In this document: one piece after another, positions 1 through 4,949 of the stretch | Layout of the letters: every line of letters starts with the position of its first letter | Position numbering within the stretch: position 1 is the stretch's first letter | Assembly (NCBI GenBank): GCA_003524845.1 | Contig: DQGR01000008.1 | Span: forward strand, 1-8,135 | Direction of reading: 5' to 3' | Length of the DNA: 8,135 nucleotides | Source: Patescibacteria group bacterium | Lineage (GTDB): Bacteria; Patescibacteriota; Microgenomatia; UBA10105 | Program-made: the position numbers and the translations under genes | The notes under the pieces: generated by a model | The model's input: only the letters and a program-made list of their open reading frames with translations | Databases searched by the model: none | What the model was told of the DNA's origin: nothing

Positions 1-4
1 AGTC

Positions 5-60
5 GAGGAATCTCATCGATCGGCCAAGAATGAAAAGATCCCTCAACGATGGTCGGGATG
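5..60. repeat. Partial copy of a dispersed palindromic repeat
   Basis: Three blocks occur in the same order as in the fuller element at 3135-3240: GAGGAATCTC (5-14), AGATCCCTC and GTCGGGATGA. The sequence between the blocks differs. The left end lies outside the window, and the usual GGGATGACA terminus is degraded here to GGGATGATA. The copy ends just before the -35 box of the TPR gene promoter. No coding frame is supported. Confidence 0.55.
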
Positions 61-68
61 ATATTTTC

Positions 69-96
69 TTGACACAACAAAGGAAAGCGTTATACT
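69..96 (+). promoter_or_regulatory. Sigma-70-type promoter of the TPR gene
   Basis: TTGACA at 69-74 and TATACT at 91-96 are separated by 16 bp. The ATG at 103 starts 6 nt after the -10 box, where transcription would be expected to begin, so the mRNA is probably leaderless. No Shine-Dalgarno sequence fits in front of it. Confidence 0.75.
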
Positions 97-102
97 ACCG
101 GC

Positions 103-492
103 ATGGCAAAAGAAACTCAGGAAAGTGGTCAACTTTCAGCGATCCTAAAACAGGCACAACAATTGCAAATTCAAGGTGAGTGGCAGAAATCAACATTACT
201 TGCCGGCATGGTAATAGATGTGTTGTCACCGCTTTACATAGAGTTACTCCTTGTACAGGGGCTTAATTATCGAATGGAGAAACAATACGCAACTGCGGAA
301 CAAATCTTCAATACAGCTTTAGTAATCGCTGAGCATTCTGGTGATACAGAGCAGCAAATATTAGTACTTGGTAGTCTTATGGACGTGACACGAAAAAACA
401 AACAGTTTGGTGAAGCGGTCAATTATGATTTAAAAGCAAAAGATCTAGTAACAAGCCAAACTTCATCTGAAAATATTCCAACCTTAAGGTAG
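103..492 (+). CDS. TPR-repeat protein, N-terminal part ending at an amber codon
   Basis: This 129-residue product is a helical repeat protein of TPR character. Helix pairs are visible at about residues 12-45, 50-82 (GLNYRMEKQYATAEQIFNTA) and 83-115. TPR folds usually mediate protein-protein contacts; the partner cannot be told. There is no signal peptide or membrane segment, so the protein is probably cytoplasmic. The ATG is chosen because the promoter abuts it. The frame stops at TAG (490-492), but the same frame then runs open to 918 with more TPR-like sequence. The two parts are therefore almost certainly one gene broken by a nonsense codon, or read through at that codon. A single C-to-T change (CAG to TAG) would explain it. 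Base composition is AT-rich, like the second half. Confidence 0.7.
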   Translation: MAKETQESGQLSAILKQAQQLQIQGEWQKSTLLAGMVIDVLSPLYIELLLVQGLNYRMEKQYATAEQIFNTALVIAEHSGDTEQQILVLGSLMDVTRKNKQFGEAVNYDLKAKDLVTSQTSSENIPTLR

Positions 493-507
493 TATACACA
501 TACAGCT

Positions 508-918
508 TTGATCAGGATGGATCTTGATCTTTGGAATACTGCAGAAGATCAAATTAATCGCGCAGCAGAATTATTCGGAAAAGTACTTGAAAAGAGGCCA
601 GGAGATCAGCAAGTGAAGTATGAAGGAGCGCGAATATATCATATAAAAGGGAGAGTTGAGGAACAATTGAAACAGTGGGAAATAGCACTGGATGATCAAA
701 ATAAAGCATTTAAAATTTATGAAGATTTGGGAGATCCTCAGGGTATGGGCAATGCTGCATTTTCACTTGGTGAAGTATGCACGAAACAAGGCCAGAAGCA
801 AGCAGCGCTTGAGTGGTTTCGAAATGCCCTTACCCATTATGGGTTGTGTATGCCCTATGATCCGGAAACAATTCAGTTAGTGGAAAAGAAGATTGCCCAG
901 TTAGATCAAACTCCATAA
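508..918 (+). CDS. TPR-repeat protein, C-terminal part (same frame as 103-492)
   Basis: This frame continues directly from the TAG at 490-492, and the conceptual joint reads through TYR-THR-HIS-THR-ALA-LEU-ILE-ARG with no other stop. Helical repeats are clear: one around QVKYEGARIYHIKGRVEEQL, the next with KAFKIYEDLGDPQG, and a canonical TPR with GNAAFSLGEVCTKQGQKQAA. If translated separately it would need a TTG at 508 or ATG at 517, and neither has a convincing ribosome-binding site. I therefore read it as the second half of one 271-codon gene (103-918) rather than an independent gene. It ends in TAA at 916-918, and the next promoter begins about 70 bp downstream. Function beyond TPR scaffolding cannot be assigned. 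Confidence 0.65.
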   Translation: MIRMDLDLWNTAEDQINRAAELFGKVLEKRPGDQQVKYEGARIYHIKGRVEEQLKQWEIALDDQNKAFKIYEDLGDPQGMGNAAFSLGEVCTKQGQKQAALEWFRNALTHYGLCMPYDPETIQLVEKKIAQLDQTP

Positions 919-985
919 ATCTTAATACCCCGTAAACTGTTCGAACTTCACGGTTCTGTCTTTCGCATTCCACAAATTTCGTTTT

Positions 986-994
986 TGCTATAGT
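986..994 (+). promoter_or_regulatory. Extended -10 promoter of the carboxypeptidase gene
   Basis: TGC followed by TATAGT (989-994) is an extended -10 element. No good -35 box lies 16-18 bp upstream, which is common for extended -10 promoters. The ATG at 1002 is 7 nt downstream of the -10 box, again predicting a leaderless transcript. Confidence 0.6.
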
Positions 995-1001
995 AAAGAA
1001 T

Positions 1002-2006
1002 ATGTTTACGGCTAAGGTATTTAAAATCATGGTAATTACAATTGTAATTCTGCTTGGTTCTAGCGTTGCAGTTGTCGTTTTGGCCGGAAAACAGCTGGAA
1101 GCGCCGGTATTGGGGATTATTTCACCTCTATCTGACGATGAAAAATTAATCGCCATCCAAAAGCAGGAAGTTTCGGATAAAAAAACCGTAGACTCATATC
1201 CGGCTAACGAGTATTTTCCCTCGTCACTCACTCCGCGCTTTACAGACGTGCCGGAAATAAAAGCTACCGCCTACGCTGTCATGGAACGCAAAAGTAGAGA
1301 GTTACTCGTTGCTAAAAATTTGACTACTGAACATCCGATTGCGTCAGTAGCCAAAATTATGACCGCGGTGGTTGCATTAGACAGTAAAGATTTGGATTTA
1401 GAACTGCGGGTGAGTTCATCGGCAGCGGAAATCGGGGAAGCGACCATGGGACTGACTGCGGGAGAGCGGGTCACGGTTGAAGATTTATTATATGGACTAT
1501 TACTTCCCTCCGGCAATGACGCAGCAGAAACGCTGGCTGAGGGTTTGACTGGCGGACGCACGAATTTTTTGCGCGCCATGAATGAAAAAGCTGCAGAGCT
1601 CGGGTTGTTTGATAGTTATTTTTTTAATCCTTCCGGTCTTGATGGTGATACCCGGGAAACGACAACATTTTCTACTGGTTTGGATTTATTAGCATTAACC
1701 AATTACGCGCTCAGTAGTCCCACATTTGCCGAAATTGTAGACACGCGGTACAAAGAAATTCCATATATCGAAAATAAACATAAAGCCTTTTACCTCAACA
1801 ACATTTTACAACTCGATGCGTCTTACCCGGGAGTCAAAGGGGTGAAACCGGGGATCACTGATTTTGCCGGTGAAACTTTGGTATCGTATGCGGAAAACGG
1901 CGGCAAACAAATTATTATCGTTCTCCTTGGCACCCAGTATTCGCGCGACGAAGTGGTAAAGCTGTATGACTATGTGTTTGCAAAGTTGGGAGTAAGGGTG
2001 AGGTGA
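1002..2006 (+). CDS. D-alanyl-D-alanine carboxypeptidase, peptidase S11 (PBP5/DacA-like)
   Basis: Enzymes of this family trim the terminal D-Ala from peptidoglycan pentapeptides outside the membrane. The 334-residue protein has an N-terminal hydrophobic segment (about 8-28), acting as signal anchor or signal peptide. A spacer follows, then the catalytic domain from about residue 85. The active-site motifs are in order: SVAK (Ser115 nucleophile, Lys118), SGN at 170-172, and the third motif GVKPG at 280-284, where the usual KTG reads KPG. The downstream context TDFAGETLV is typical of the family. There is no long C-terminal amphipathic domain as in E. coli PBP5; the protein ends soon after the catalytic domain. 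The start is fixed by the abutting extended -10 promoter. The gene stands alone and is convergent with the minus-strand microprotein cluster. Confidence 0.9.
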   Translation: MFTAKVFKIMVITIVILLGSSVAVVVLAGKQLEAPVLGIISPLSDDEKLIAIQKQEVSDKKTVDSYPANEYFPSSLTPRFTDVPEIKATAYAVMERKSRELLVAKNLTTEHPIASVAKIMTAVVALDSKDLDLELRVSSSAAEIGEATMGLTAGERVTVEDLLYGLLLPSGNDAAETLAEGLTGGRTNFLRAMNEKAAELGLFDSYFFNPSGLDGDTRETTTFSTGLDLLALTNYALSSPTFAEIVDTRYKEIPYIENKHKAFYLNNILQLDASYPGVKGVKPGITDFAGETLVSYAENGGKQIIIVLLGTQYSRDEVVKLYDYVFAKLGVRVR

Positions 2007-2024
2007 AAATTTTTGTTCGACCAA

Positions 2025-2079
2025 TCCGCCGCAGGCGGAGCGTGGAGAACTCCATCAGAAGCTCTCGACAGGCTCGAGC
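2025..2079. repeat. Intergenic palindromes between convergent genes
   Basis: TCCGCC-GCA-GGCGGA at 2025-2039 is a perfect hairpin of the family dispersed through this window. A GCTC...CTCGAGC inverted sequence follows at 2061-2079. They sit between the ends of the carboxypeptidase gene and the convergent microprotein cluster, so they could help end transcription, but no T-run follows on either strand. Confidence 0.5.
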
Positions 2080-2087
2080 GAAATAAA

Positions 2088-2180
2088 TCATTTCCGAGCT
2101 GAAAAATAAAAGAAAGTAGCCACCAGCCCGATGGCTCCGAAAACCAAAAGAATTGTAATTTCCGCTGAATTTAAGTCCAT
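2088..2180 (-). CDS. 30-residue membrane microprotein
   Basis: The reading frame starts with ATG at 2180 and stops with TGA at 2090-2088. The protein begins MDLNSAEITI and has one hydrophobic helix at about 8-27, then a SARK tail. The positive-inside rule predicts an outside N-terminus and inside C-terminus. It is the last of four tiny genes in a row, 6 nt after the previous stop. A GGAAAGGG stretch about 9 nt upstream of the ATG can serve as ribosome-binding site. Size and topology recall accessory subunits of membrane complexes (KdpF, CydX and CcoQ types), but I see no diagnostic residues and do not assign it. Confidence 0.55.
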   Translation of the reverse strand: MDLNSAEITILLVFGAIGLVATFFYFSARK

Positions 2181-2186
2181 GCGATT

Positions 2187-2267
2187 TTACCCTTTCCGGG
2201 TTACCAGATAAGCAATGAGTGCTGCTGCAAGTAGACCACCAACAAGCATTAGTATAAGTGGTGTCAT
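2187..2267 (-). CDS. 26-residue membrane microprotein with GG...AA core
   Basis: ATG at 2267, TAA at 2189-2187. The protein begins MTPLILMLVGGLLAAALIAY and ends with a basic tail, LVTRKG. Nearly the whole chain is one transmembrane helix with small residues (GG, AAA) suited to helix packing. It starts only 1 nt after the previous stop, so translation is probably coupled. It matches the separate microprotein at 4635-4721 at about 12 of 23 aligned positions (shared pattern ML-GG-LAA-IA), so the two look like paralogues. KdpF-like proteins have similar length and topology, but no kdpABC genes are present in the window. Confidence 0.6.
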   Translation of the reverse strand: MTPLILMLVGGLLAAALIAYLVTRKG

Positions 2268-2268
2268 G

Positions 2269-2373
2269 TTACTTACCCTTAATACTTCGTGTGTACCATG
2301 CCAGAGCTAACATCACCAAAGCAAAAATAATGGCGGTTAGGTAGGCAATTTCAATGGGTTGTAATGATATCAT
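2269..2373 (-). CDS. 34-residue membrane microprotein
   Basis: ATG at 2373 overlaps the stop of the upstream gene as ATGA, a strong sign of translational coupling. A very good Shine-Dalgarno sequence, GAGGAGGT, lies within the last codons of that upstream gene, 8 nt before the ATG. The product begins MISLQPIEIAYLTAIIFALV, with one transmembrane helix at about 8-27, and ends with the basic tail TRSIKGK. I do not recognise the family. The strong ribosome-binding site and the ATGA overlap argue that this short frame is really translated. Confidence 0.7.
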   Translation of the reverse strand: MISLQPIEIAYLTAIIFALVMLALAWYTRSIKGK

Positions 2374-2585
2374 TTATAGTTACCTCCTCGTTTATTCATT
2401 AAATAAAAAGCCAGCAGGTGAAGTAGTGTAAATGTTAAAATGCCCAAGACAATTGCAAAGCCGCTAAACCCCTGTCCAGGAATCACCTGAATAAATACCA
2501 GTCCAATCAAAGCCAGATTTGCAAGCTCCATAGCTTTATCTGAAAGCATATGCGCATACTCTTTCGTGAACCGGTTCCGATTCAT
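2370..2585 (-). CDS. 71-residue two-helix membrane protein, first gene of the microprotein cluster
   Basis: I start the gene at ATG 2585, giving MNRNRFTKEYAHMLSDKAME. A GTG at 2606 would add seven residues, but it overlaps the likely -10 box. A charged, amphipathic N-terminal segment (1-20) precedes two hydrophobic helices at about 21-36 and 42-63, joined by a short Pro/Gly turn (IPGQGFSG). The C-terminus, NKRGGNYK, is basic, and its codons contain the ribosome-binding site of the next gene. The hairpin topology with both ends inside fits the charges. Architecture resembles many small hypothetical two-helix proteins; no function can be assigned. It leads a compact minus-strand operon of four tiny membrane proteins. 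Confidence 0.75.
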   Translation of the reverse strand: MNRNRFTKEYAHMLSDKAMELANLALIGLVFIQVIPGQGFSGFAIVLGILTFTLLHLLAFYLMNKRGGNYK

Positions 2586-2594
2586 GATATTGTT

Positions 2595-2603
2595 ATCATA
2601 ACA
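2595..2603 (-). promoter_or_regulatory. Extended -10 promoter of the microprotein operon
   Basis: On the minus strand TGT-TATGAT (2603 to 2595) lies 9 nt before the ATG at 2585, giving a near-leaderless transcript. An alternative TATAAT lies farther upstream on the same strand at 2636-2631 and would leave a leader of about 40 nt without a Shine-Dalgarno sequence. Either or both may be used. Confidence 0.5.
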
Positions 2604-2719
2604 CACCGCTCAATAGCAGAGGGCATTTATATTATAGGACACTTAATCTCAAGGAGCATCCAACAATTTTCCCTCTTAAAACCTCGATTACAGTTCAGAT
2701 TGTCACAATACTACAGGAC

Positions 2720-2748
2720 TTGACACGTAGCACTGTTTATGCTAGAGT
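2720..2748 (+). promoter_or_regulatory. Strong promoter facing the repeat island
   Basis: TTGACA at 2720-2725, a 17-bp spacer, and TAGAGT at 2743-2748 preceded by TG (extended -10) make this one of the best promoters in the window. An ATG follows 9 nt after the -10 box, at 2758. That frame is only 23 codons long (2758-2829), and most of it reads into a dispersed repeat starting at 2781. The promoter may have lost its original gene to repeat insertion, or it may transcribe the structured region downstream. Confidence 0.6.
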
Positions 2749-2780
2749 GCTACTCTTATGAAGCTTGCTCTACATCTATA

Positions 2781-2807
2781 TGTCATTCCCGGCTTGACCG
2801 GGAATCC
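2781..2807. repeat. 27-bp dispersed repeat, copy 1
   Basis: This 27-bp stretch, starting TGTCATTCCCGG and ending CCGGGAATCC, is identical to 3323-3349. It contains a CCCGG...CCGGG hairpin. Repeats of this kind are frequent in many bacterial genomes and give spurious peptides such as CHSRLDRES when translated. This copy lacks the matching GGATGACA right terminus nearby, so it is truncated or interrupted. Confidence 0.8.
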
Positions 2808-2829
2808 AGCTTCAAACAGCTTCACATAG

Positions 2830-3120
2830 CCTCTCCGCCTCATCGGCGGACCTGCGACCCCAGGAGTAGGAGCACCACCTTAGTGCCCCTGCTTCTGAGG
2901 CCGAAAACCTCAGTTTTGACGATCCACTTAGCCTCAAAGGCGCACTAGCTGTGCCTGGACAGGCATCAGTTGATCTCAAACGAAGTTGCACTTTAACCCG
3001 GCTACGAAACTTACCTCGCGCTGGAGGCTTACAGCCTCGCACTCGCGAGGAGCGTTCATACCGGGTTTGCGGTGCTACGCACCTTAACAAGTGAGTGGTT
3101 ACGAATAATAAGTTCTCCTG
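2830..3120. other. Gene-free structured stretch with several hairpins
   Basis: No reading frame here looks like a protein. Instead there are many perfect short hairpins: TCCGCC/GGCGGA (2834-2850), TGCCT-GGAC-AGGCA (2952-2965), and a nested structure from 2995 to 3067. In the nested structure AACCCGG pairs with CCGGGTT, and inside it CCTCGCG (3014-3020) pairs with CGCGAGG (3044-3050) and GAGGCT pairs with AGCCTC around a TAC loop. GGTGC-TAC-GCACC follows at 3071-3083. This could be a repeat-derived palindrome cluster or an RNA transcribed from the promoter at 2720-2748. Confidence 0.45.
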
Positions 3121-3134
3121 AAGGACGAACGAAG

Positions 3135-3240
3135 TGTCATTCCGATCCGCCCTTGGCGGAGAGGAATCTCTTACATCCCAACCTGGGGTGAGAGAGATCC
3201 CTCCATGCTCCGCCAGCTGGCGGATTAGTCGGGATGACAA
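3135..3240. repeat. Complete palindromic element, about 105 bp
   Basis: The ends are near-perfect inverted repeats: TGTCATTCCGA at 3135-3145 against TCGGGATGACA at 3229-3239 (10 of 11). Inside each end sits a TCCGCC/GGCGGA hairpin (3146-3160 with loop CTT; 3209-3224 with loop AGCT). The centre carries GAGGAATCTC and AGATCCCTC, the blocks also seen at the start of the window. It has no coding capacity and looks like a non-autonomous MITE-like element. Confidence 0.7.
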
Positions 3241-3321
3241 GGAAACAAGAGAAGCGTCTTTCCAAGGCTACATTGGCTCGCCAGAGTCCTGTTTTACAGG
3301 GCGGCGGCCAGCCACCTACTT

Positions 3322-3383
3322 TTGTCATTCCCGGCTTGACCGGGAATCCTATAAAAGGATTCTCGCGTTCGCAAGGATGACAA
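3322..3383. repeat. Complete short palindromic element containing 27-bp repeat copy 2
   Basis: TTGTCATTCC at 3322-3331 and GGATGACAA at 3375-3383 are inverted termini. The left half (3323-3349) is identical to 2781-2807. The interior holds a CCCGG-CTTGA-CCGGG hairpin and a GGATTCTCGCG stretch. It shares terminal sequence with the element at 3135-3240, so both appear to belong to one superfamily. Confidence 0.75.
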
Positions 3384-3415
3384 TTGGGAAGGTTGAGGCT
3401 AAAAGGAAAGCAAGT

Positions 3416-3471
3416 AGGCTCGAGCTGAGAGGAGGTGATCTAAGGGGGTCACCTCTTCCTGGCTCGAGTTT
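3416..3471 (+). other. Long hairpin holding an extended Shine-Dalgarno-like sequence
   Basis: GGCTCGAG (3417-3424) pairs with CTCGAGTT (3463-3470), and inside it the 12-bp stem 3429-3440 / 3447-3458 (one side AGGAGGTGATC, other side TCACCTCTTC) closes on a 6-nt loop. AGGAGGTGATC is the complement of the conserved 16S rRNA 3' end. It lies over 100 nt before the next gene start, so it is not that gene's ribosome-binding site. A third CTCGAG occurs at 3501-3506. Confidence 0.5.
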
Positions 3472-3559
3472 ACGAACTACTCCTGCATCGCCGCCTCAAG
3501 CTCGAGACGGTATCATCTTTATCTATCAAAGTTCGTGTAGTCTTGGAGGACATGTAGCA

Positions 3560-4558
3560 ATGCAACGCAGTCGGTTTTTAGTTCTAATCGGGATCGCGCT
3601 TTTAATGGCGATCGTAAACTTGTTTTTTGTAGGGTCGGTCGGAGCTACGGAATGTCCATCTGGTCACCACGCTGTGTGGAGACCTAAGACTCCAGAGGAG
3701 CTGATCGAGAACCCTGGTGATTTATTCACTTGGGATTGTTTTCCGAACGAGACGCCAACCGCGCCTCCTACGGCAACGCAGCCTGTAACGGCTACGCCGG
3801 TACCGCTTACAACGGAAGCTCCAAGCGAAACACCGGTTTGGACCGAAACGCCGGCCACGCAGACAGCTACACCCCCAACTGAGAAGCCAAAAAAAACGGC
3901 TACTCCCGAGGACGATGAAAGTTGGGGAGGCGGAGCAATCTGCACCAGCAAAAACCATGACTTGCCACCAGGCGGGTATGTTGGTTTTTGGCAGGATACG
4001 AACGAGCAATTCCGTGGGAGTATTTTTGTCTCCCAATACGGAATCTTGCACGTCGTTACCTCTCCCGGCGAACGTAGTCAGGGTTGGTTGAAGATCCAAC
4101 GGCAGGACGGTTCGTTCTTGGAAGTTTACATTGAACAGGACCAGGTCTATCACAGAGATGGCAACGACGGTTGTTACACGATTCAATCAACCGTCACACC
4201 GACTCCGGTGCCGCCGGTTCTGCCTGAGAATGGTGAGCAGATTCACTACCGCATCGATTGTGACAAATTGGTTGTCACATACGAAAATGTCACACCGACT
4301 GCGGTTGAAATCGACGGGAAGCCGATGAACAACTACGAGGTTACTGGTAATACATTAACAATCAACAACCTTTTGGGTGTTCACAGCTTCGAAATCAGTT
4401 TCGACCAGACACACACGAGCGGCGAAGGTGGTCCAGTTCTGCGCATCAATGACGCGACGTTTGTCGAATGCGCCGAACCGTTTTTCTCGTTGTTCACGGC
4501 CCAGCGCGTCGCTATCCAGCTGCCGATTGAGGGCGTAATTGTTTCCCGATTCATTTGA
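3560..4558 (+). CDS. Secreted protein with Thr/Pro-rich linker, anchor possibly shifted out of frame
   Basis: This is a 332-residue protein of unknown function. I choose ATG 3560 because GGAGG (3545-3549) lies 10 nt upstream and a signal peptide starts there: basic MQRSR, then a hydrophobic core to about residue 28, with likely cleavage after VGA. A short Cys-containing segment follows (ECPSGHHAVW, DCFPNE). Next comes a linker of about 50 residues rich in Thr, Pro and Ala (TPVPLTTEAP type), then a globular domain with ICTSKNHDLPPGGYVGFW and paired Cys, a second TPTPVPP linker, and a final beta-rich domain. Upstream extensions of the frame read through repeats and are not real. The frame ends at TGA 4556-4558 after QLPIEGVIVSRFI. 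A transmembrane helix with an MKRR tail follows at once in the -1 frame. GC content looks higher than in neighbouring genes. Confidence 0.8.
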   Translation: MQRSRFLVLIGIALLMAIVNLFFVGSVGATECPSGHHAVWRPKTPEELIENPGDLFTWDCFPNETPTAPPTATQPVTATPVPLTTEAPSETPVWTETPATQTATPPTEKPKKTATPEDDESWGGGAICTSKNHDLPPGGYVGFWQDTNEQFRGSIFVSQYGILHVVTSPGERSQGWLKIQRQDGSFLEVYIEQDQVYHRDGNDGCYTIQSTVTPTPVPPVLPENGEQIHYRIDCDKLVVTYENVTPTAVEIDGKPMNNYEVTGNTLTINNLLGVHSFEISFDQTHTSGEGGPVLRINDATFVECAEPFFSLFTAQRVAIQLPIEGVIVSRFI

Positions 4559-4632
4559 ACGCAGCTGTAGCAGGCGTATTTGTTTTCCTGGGTACATATT
4601 ATCTCGGAGTACAAATTATGAAACGGAGGTAA
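4555..4632 (+). pseudogene. Out-of-frame transmembrane tail, or a TTG-started microprotein
   Basis: Reading from TTG at 4555, which overlaps the TGA of the upstream gene, gives LNAAVAGVFVFLGTYYLGVQ followed by IMKRR and TAA at 4630-4632. This is one hydrophobic helix with a basic end, as in a C-terminal membrane anchor. Two readings are possible. It may be the true C-terminus of the secreted protein, separated by a -1 shift from a real or sequencing indel near 4555. Or it may be an independent 25-residue membrane microprotein with a TTG start coupled to the upstream stop. No Shine-Dalgarno sequence precedes the TTG, which slightly favours the first. Its last codons contain the GGAGG used by the next gene. 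Confidence 0.5.
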
Positions 4633-4634
4633 CT

Positions 4635-4721
4635 ATGGATAATTTAGGTTTATACGTTATGTTAATCGGTGGTTTTTTAGCGGCAGTAGTGATTGCAGTC
4701 ATGGTTATCCGTGATCGGTAA
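4635..4721 (+). CDS. 28-residue membrane microprotein, paralogue of 2187-2267
   Basis: ATG 4635 is preceded by CGGAGG with 5 nt spacing (GGAGG at 4625-4629), a strong ribosome-binding site. The product begins MDNLGLYVMLIGGFLAAVVI and ends VIRDR. It is one transmembrane helix with a GG pair and an AA pair, flanked by a short acidic N-terminus and a charged C-terminus. The ML-GG-LAA-IA pattern matches the minus-strand microprotein at 2267-2187 in register. It lies 2 nt after the stop of the out-of-frame transmembrane tail, implying coupling to the secreted protein gene. Length and helix are KdpF-like, but no potassium transporter genes are near. Confidence 0.65.
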   Translation: MDNLGLYVMLIGGFLAAVVIAVMVIRDR

Positions 4722-4745
4722 CTCCTTGAAATTCAATCCGAGAAT

Positions 4746-4949
4746 ATGAACTTTAAGCGTAAAAAACCAAAGTCAGCGCGAAGTGGCTGTTTACTTTGTA
4801 AACCCTGGAAAATAGAGGGAAACAGACCTTATGCTCGAACTATTAGTGATTTGAGAAGGTTTGGGATCGGACATCAGCATAAAATCACACGTCTGCAATC
4901 CGCGCATGATTCACTAAATCTGACGATTGATAACTTCTCTGCCTGTTAG
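4746..4949 (+). CDS. Small CxxC protein with RSGCLLCKPWK motif
   Basis: This 67-residue basic protein begins MNFKRKKPKSARSGCLLCKP. The RSGCLLCKPWK core (residues 12-22) recalls a widespread family of tiny hypothetical bacterial proteins with a basic N-terminus and a Cys-x-x-Cys-Lys-Pro-Trp/His-Lys motif. Two cysteines could bind metal with other ligands, but only one pair is present, so a full zinc site would need His residues or a dimer. Residues 23-52 remain rich in Arg and His; the last 15 or so (SAHDSLNLTIDNFSAC) look unlike the family and may result from a frameshift. The ribosome-binding site is weak (GAG about 4 nt upstream). The function is unknown. Confidence 0.5.
   Translation: MNFKRKKPKSARSGCLLCKPWKIEGNRPYARTISDLRRFGIGHQHKITRLQSAHDSLNLTIDNFSAC

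Noticed and set aside
103..918. Alternative genetic code with TAG as sense codon
   Set aside because: Only one gene shows in-frame TAG, and 4746-4949 appears to end with TAG; one mutation is simpler.
830..1231. 133-codon minus-strand frame over the TPR end and carboxypeptidase start
   Set aside because: It lies antisense to two well-supported genes and has no protein family character.
2739..2948. 69-codon plus-strand frame in the repeat island
   Set aside because: It starts inside the promoter and consists mainly of repeat translation.
2812..3240. 142-codon frame on the minus strand across the repeat island
   Set aside because: It is made of palindromic repeats and hairpins, has no start signal and no protein-like pattern.
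2781..3383. CRISPR array
   Set aside because: Only two exact copies of the 27-bp unit exist, far apart and without regular spacers; no cas genes are present.
3552..3557. ATGTAG start-stop pair between the ribosome-binding site and ATG 3560
   Set aside because: Only 2 nt separate it from GGAGG, too close for initiation; probably chance.
3134..3559. Upstream extension of the secreted protein frame
   Set aside because: It translates dispersed repeats (CHSRLDRES-type peptides); the ribosome-binding site and signal peptide fix the start at 3560.
3664..4186. Minus-strand frames opposite the Thr/Pro-rich linker
   Set aside because: Low-complexity shadow of the linker codons; the plus strand has signal peptide and ribosome-binding site.
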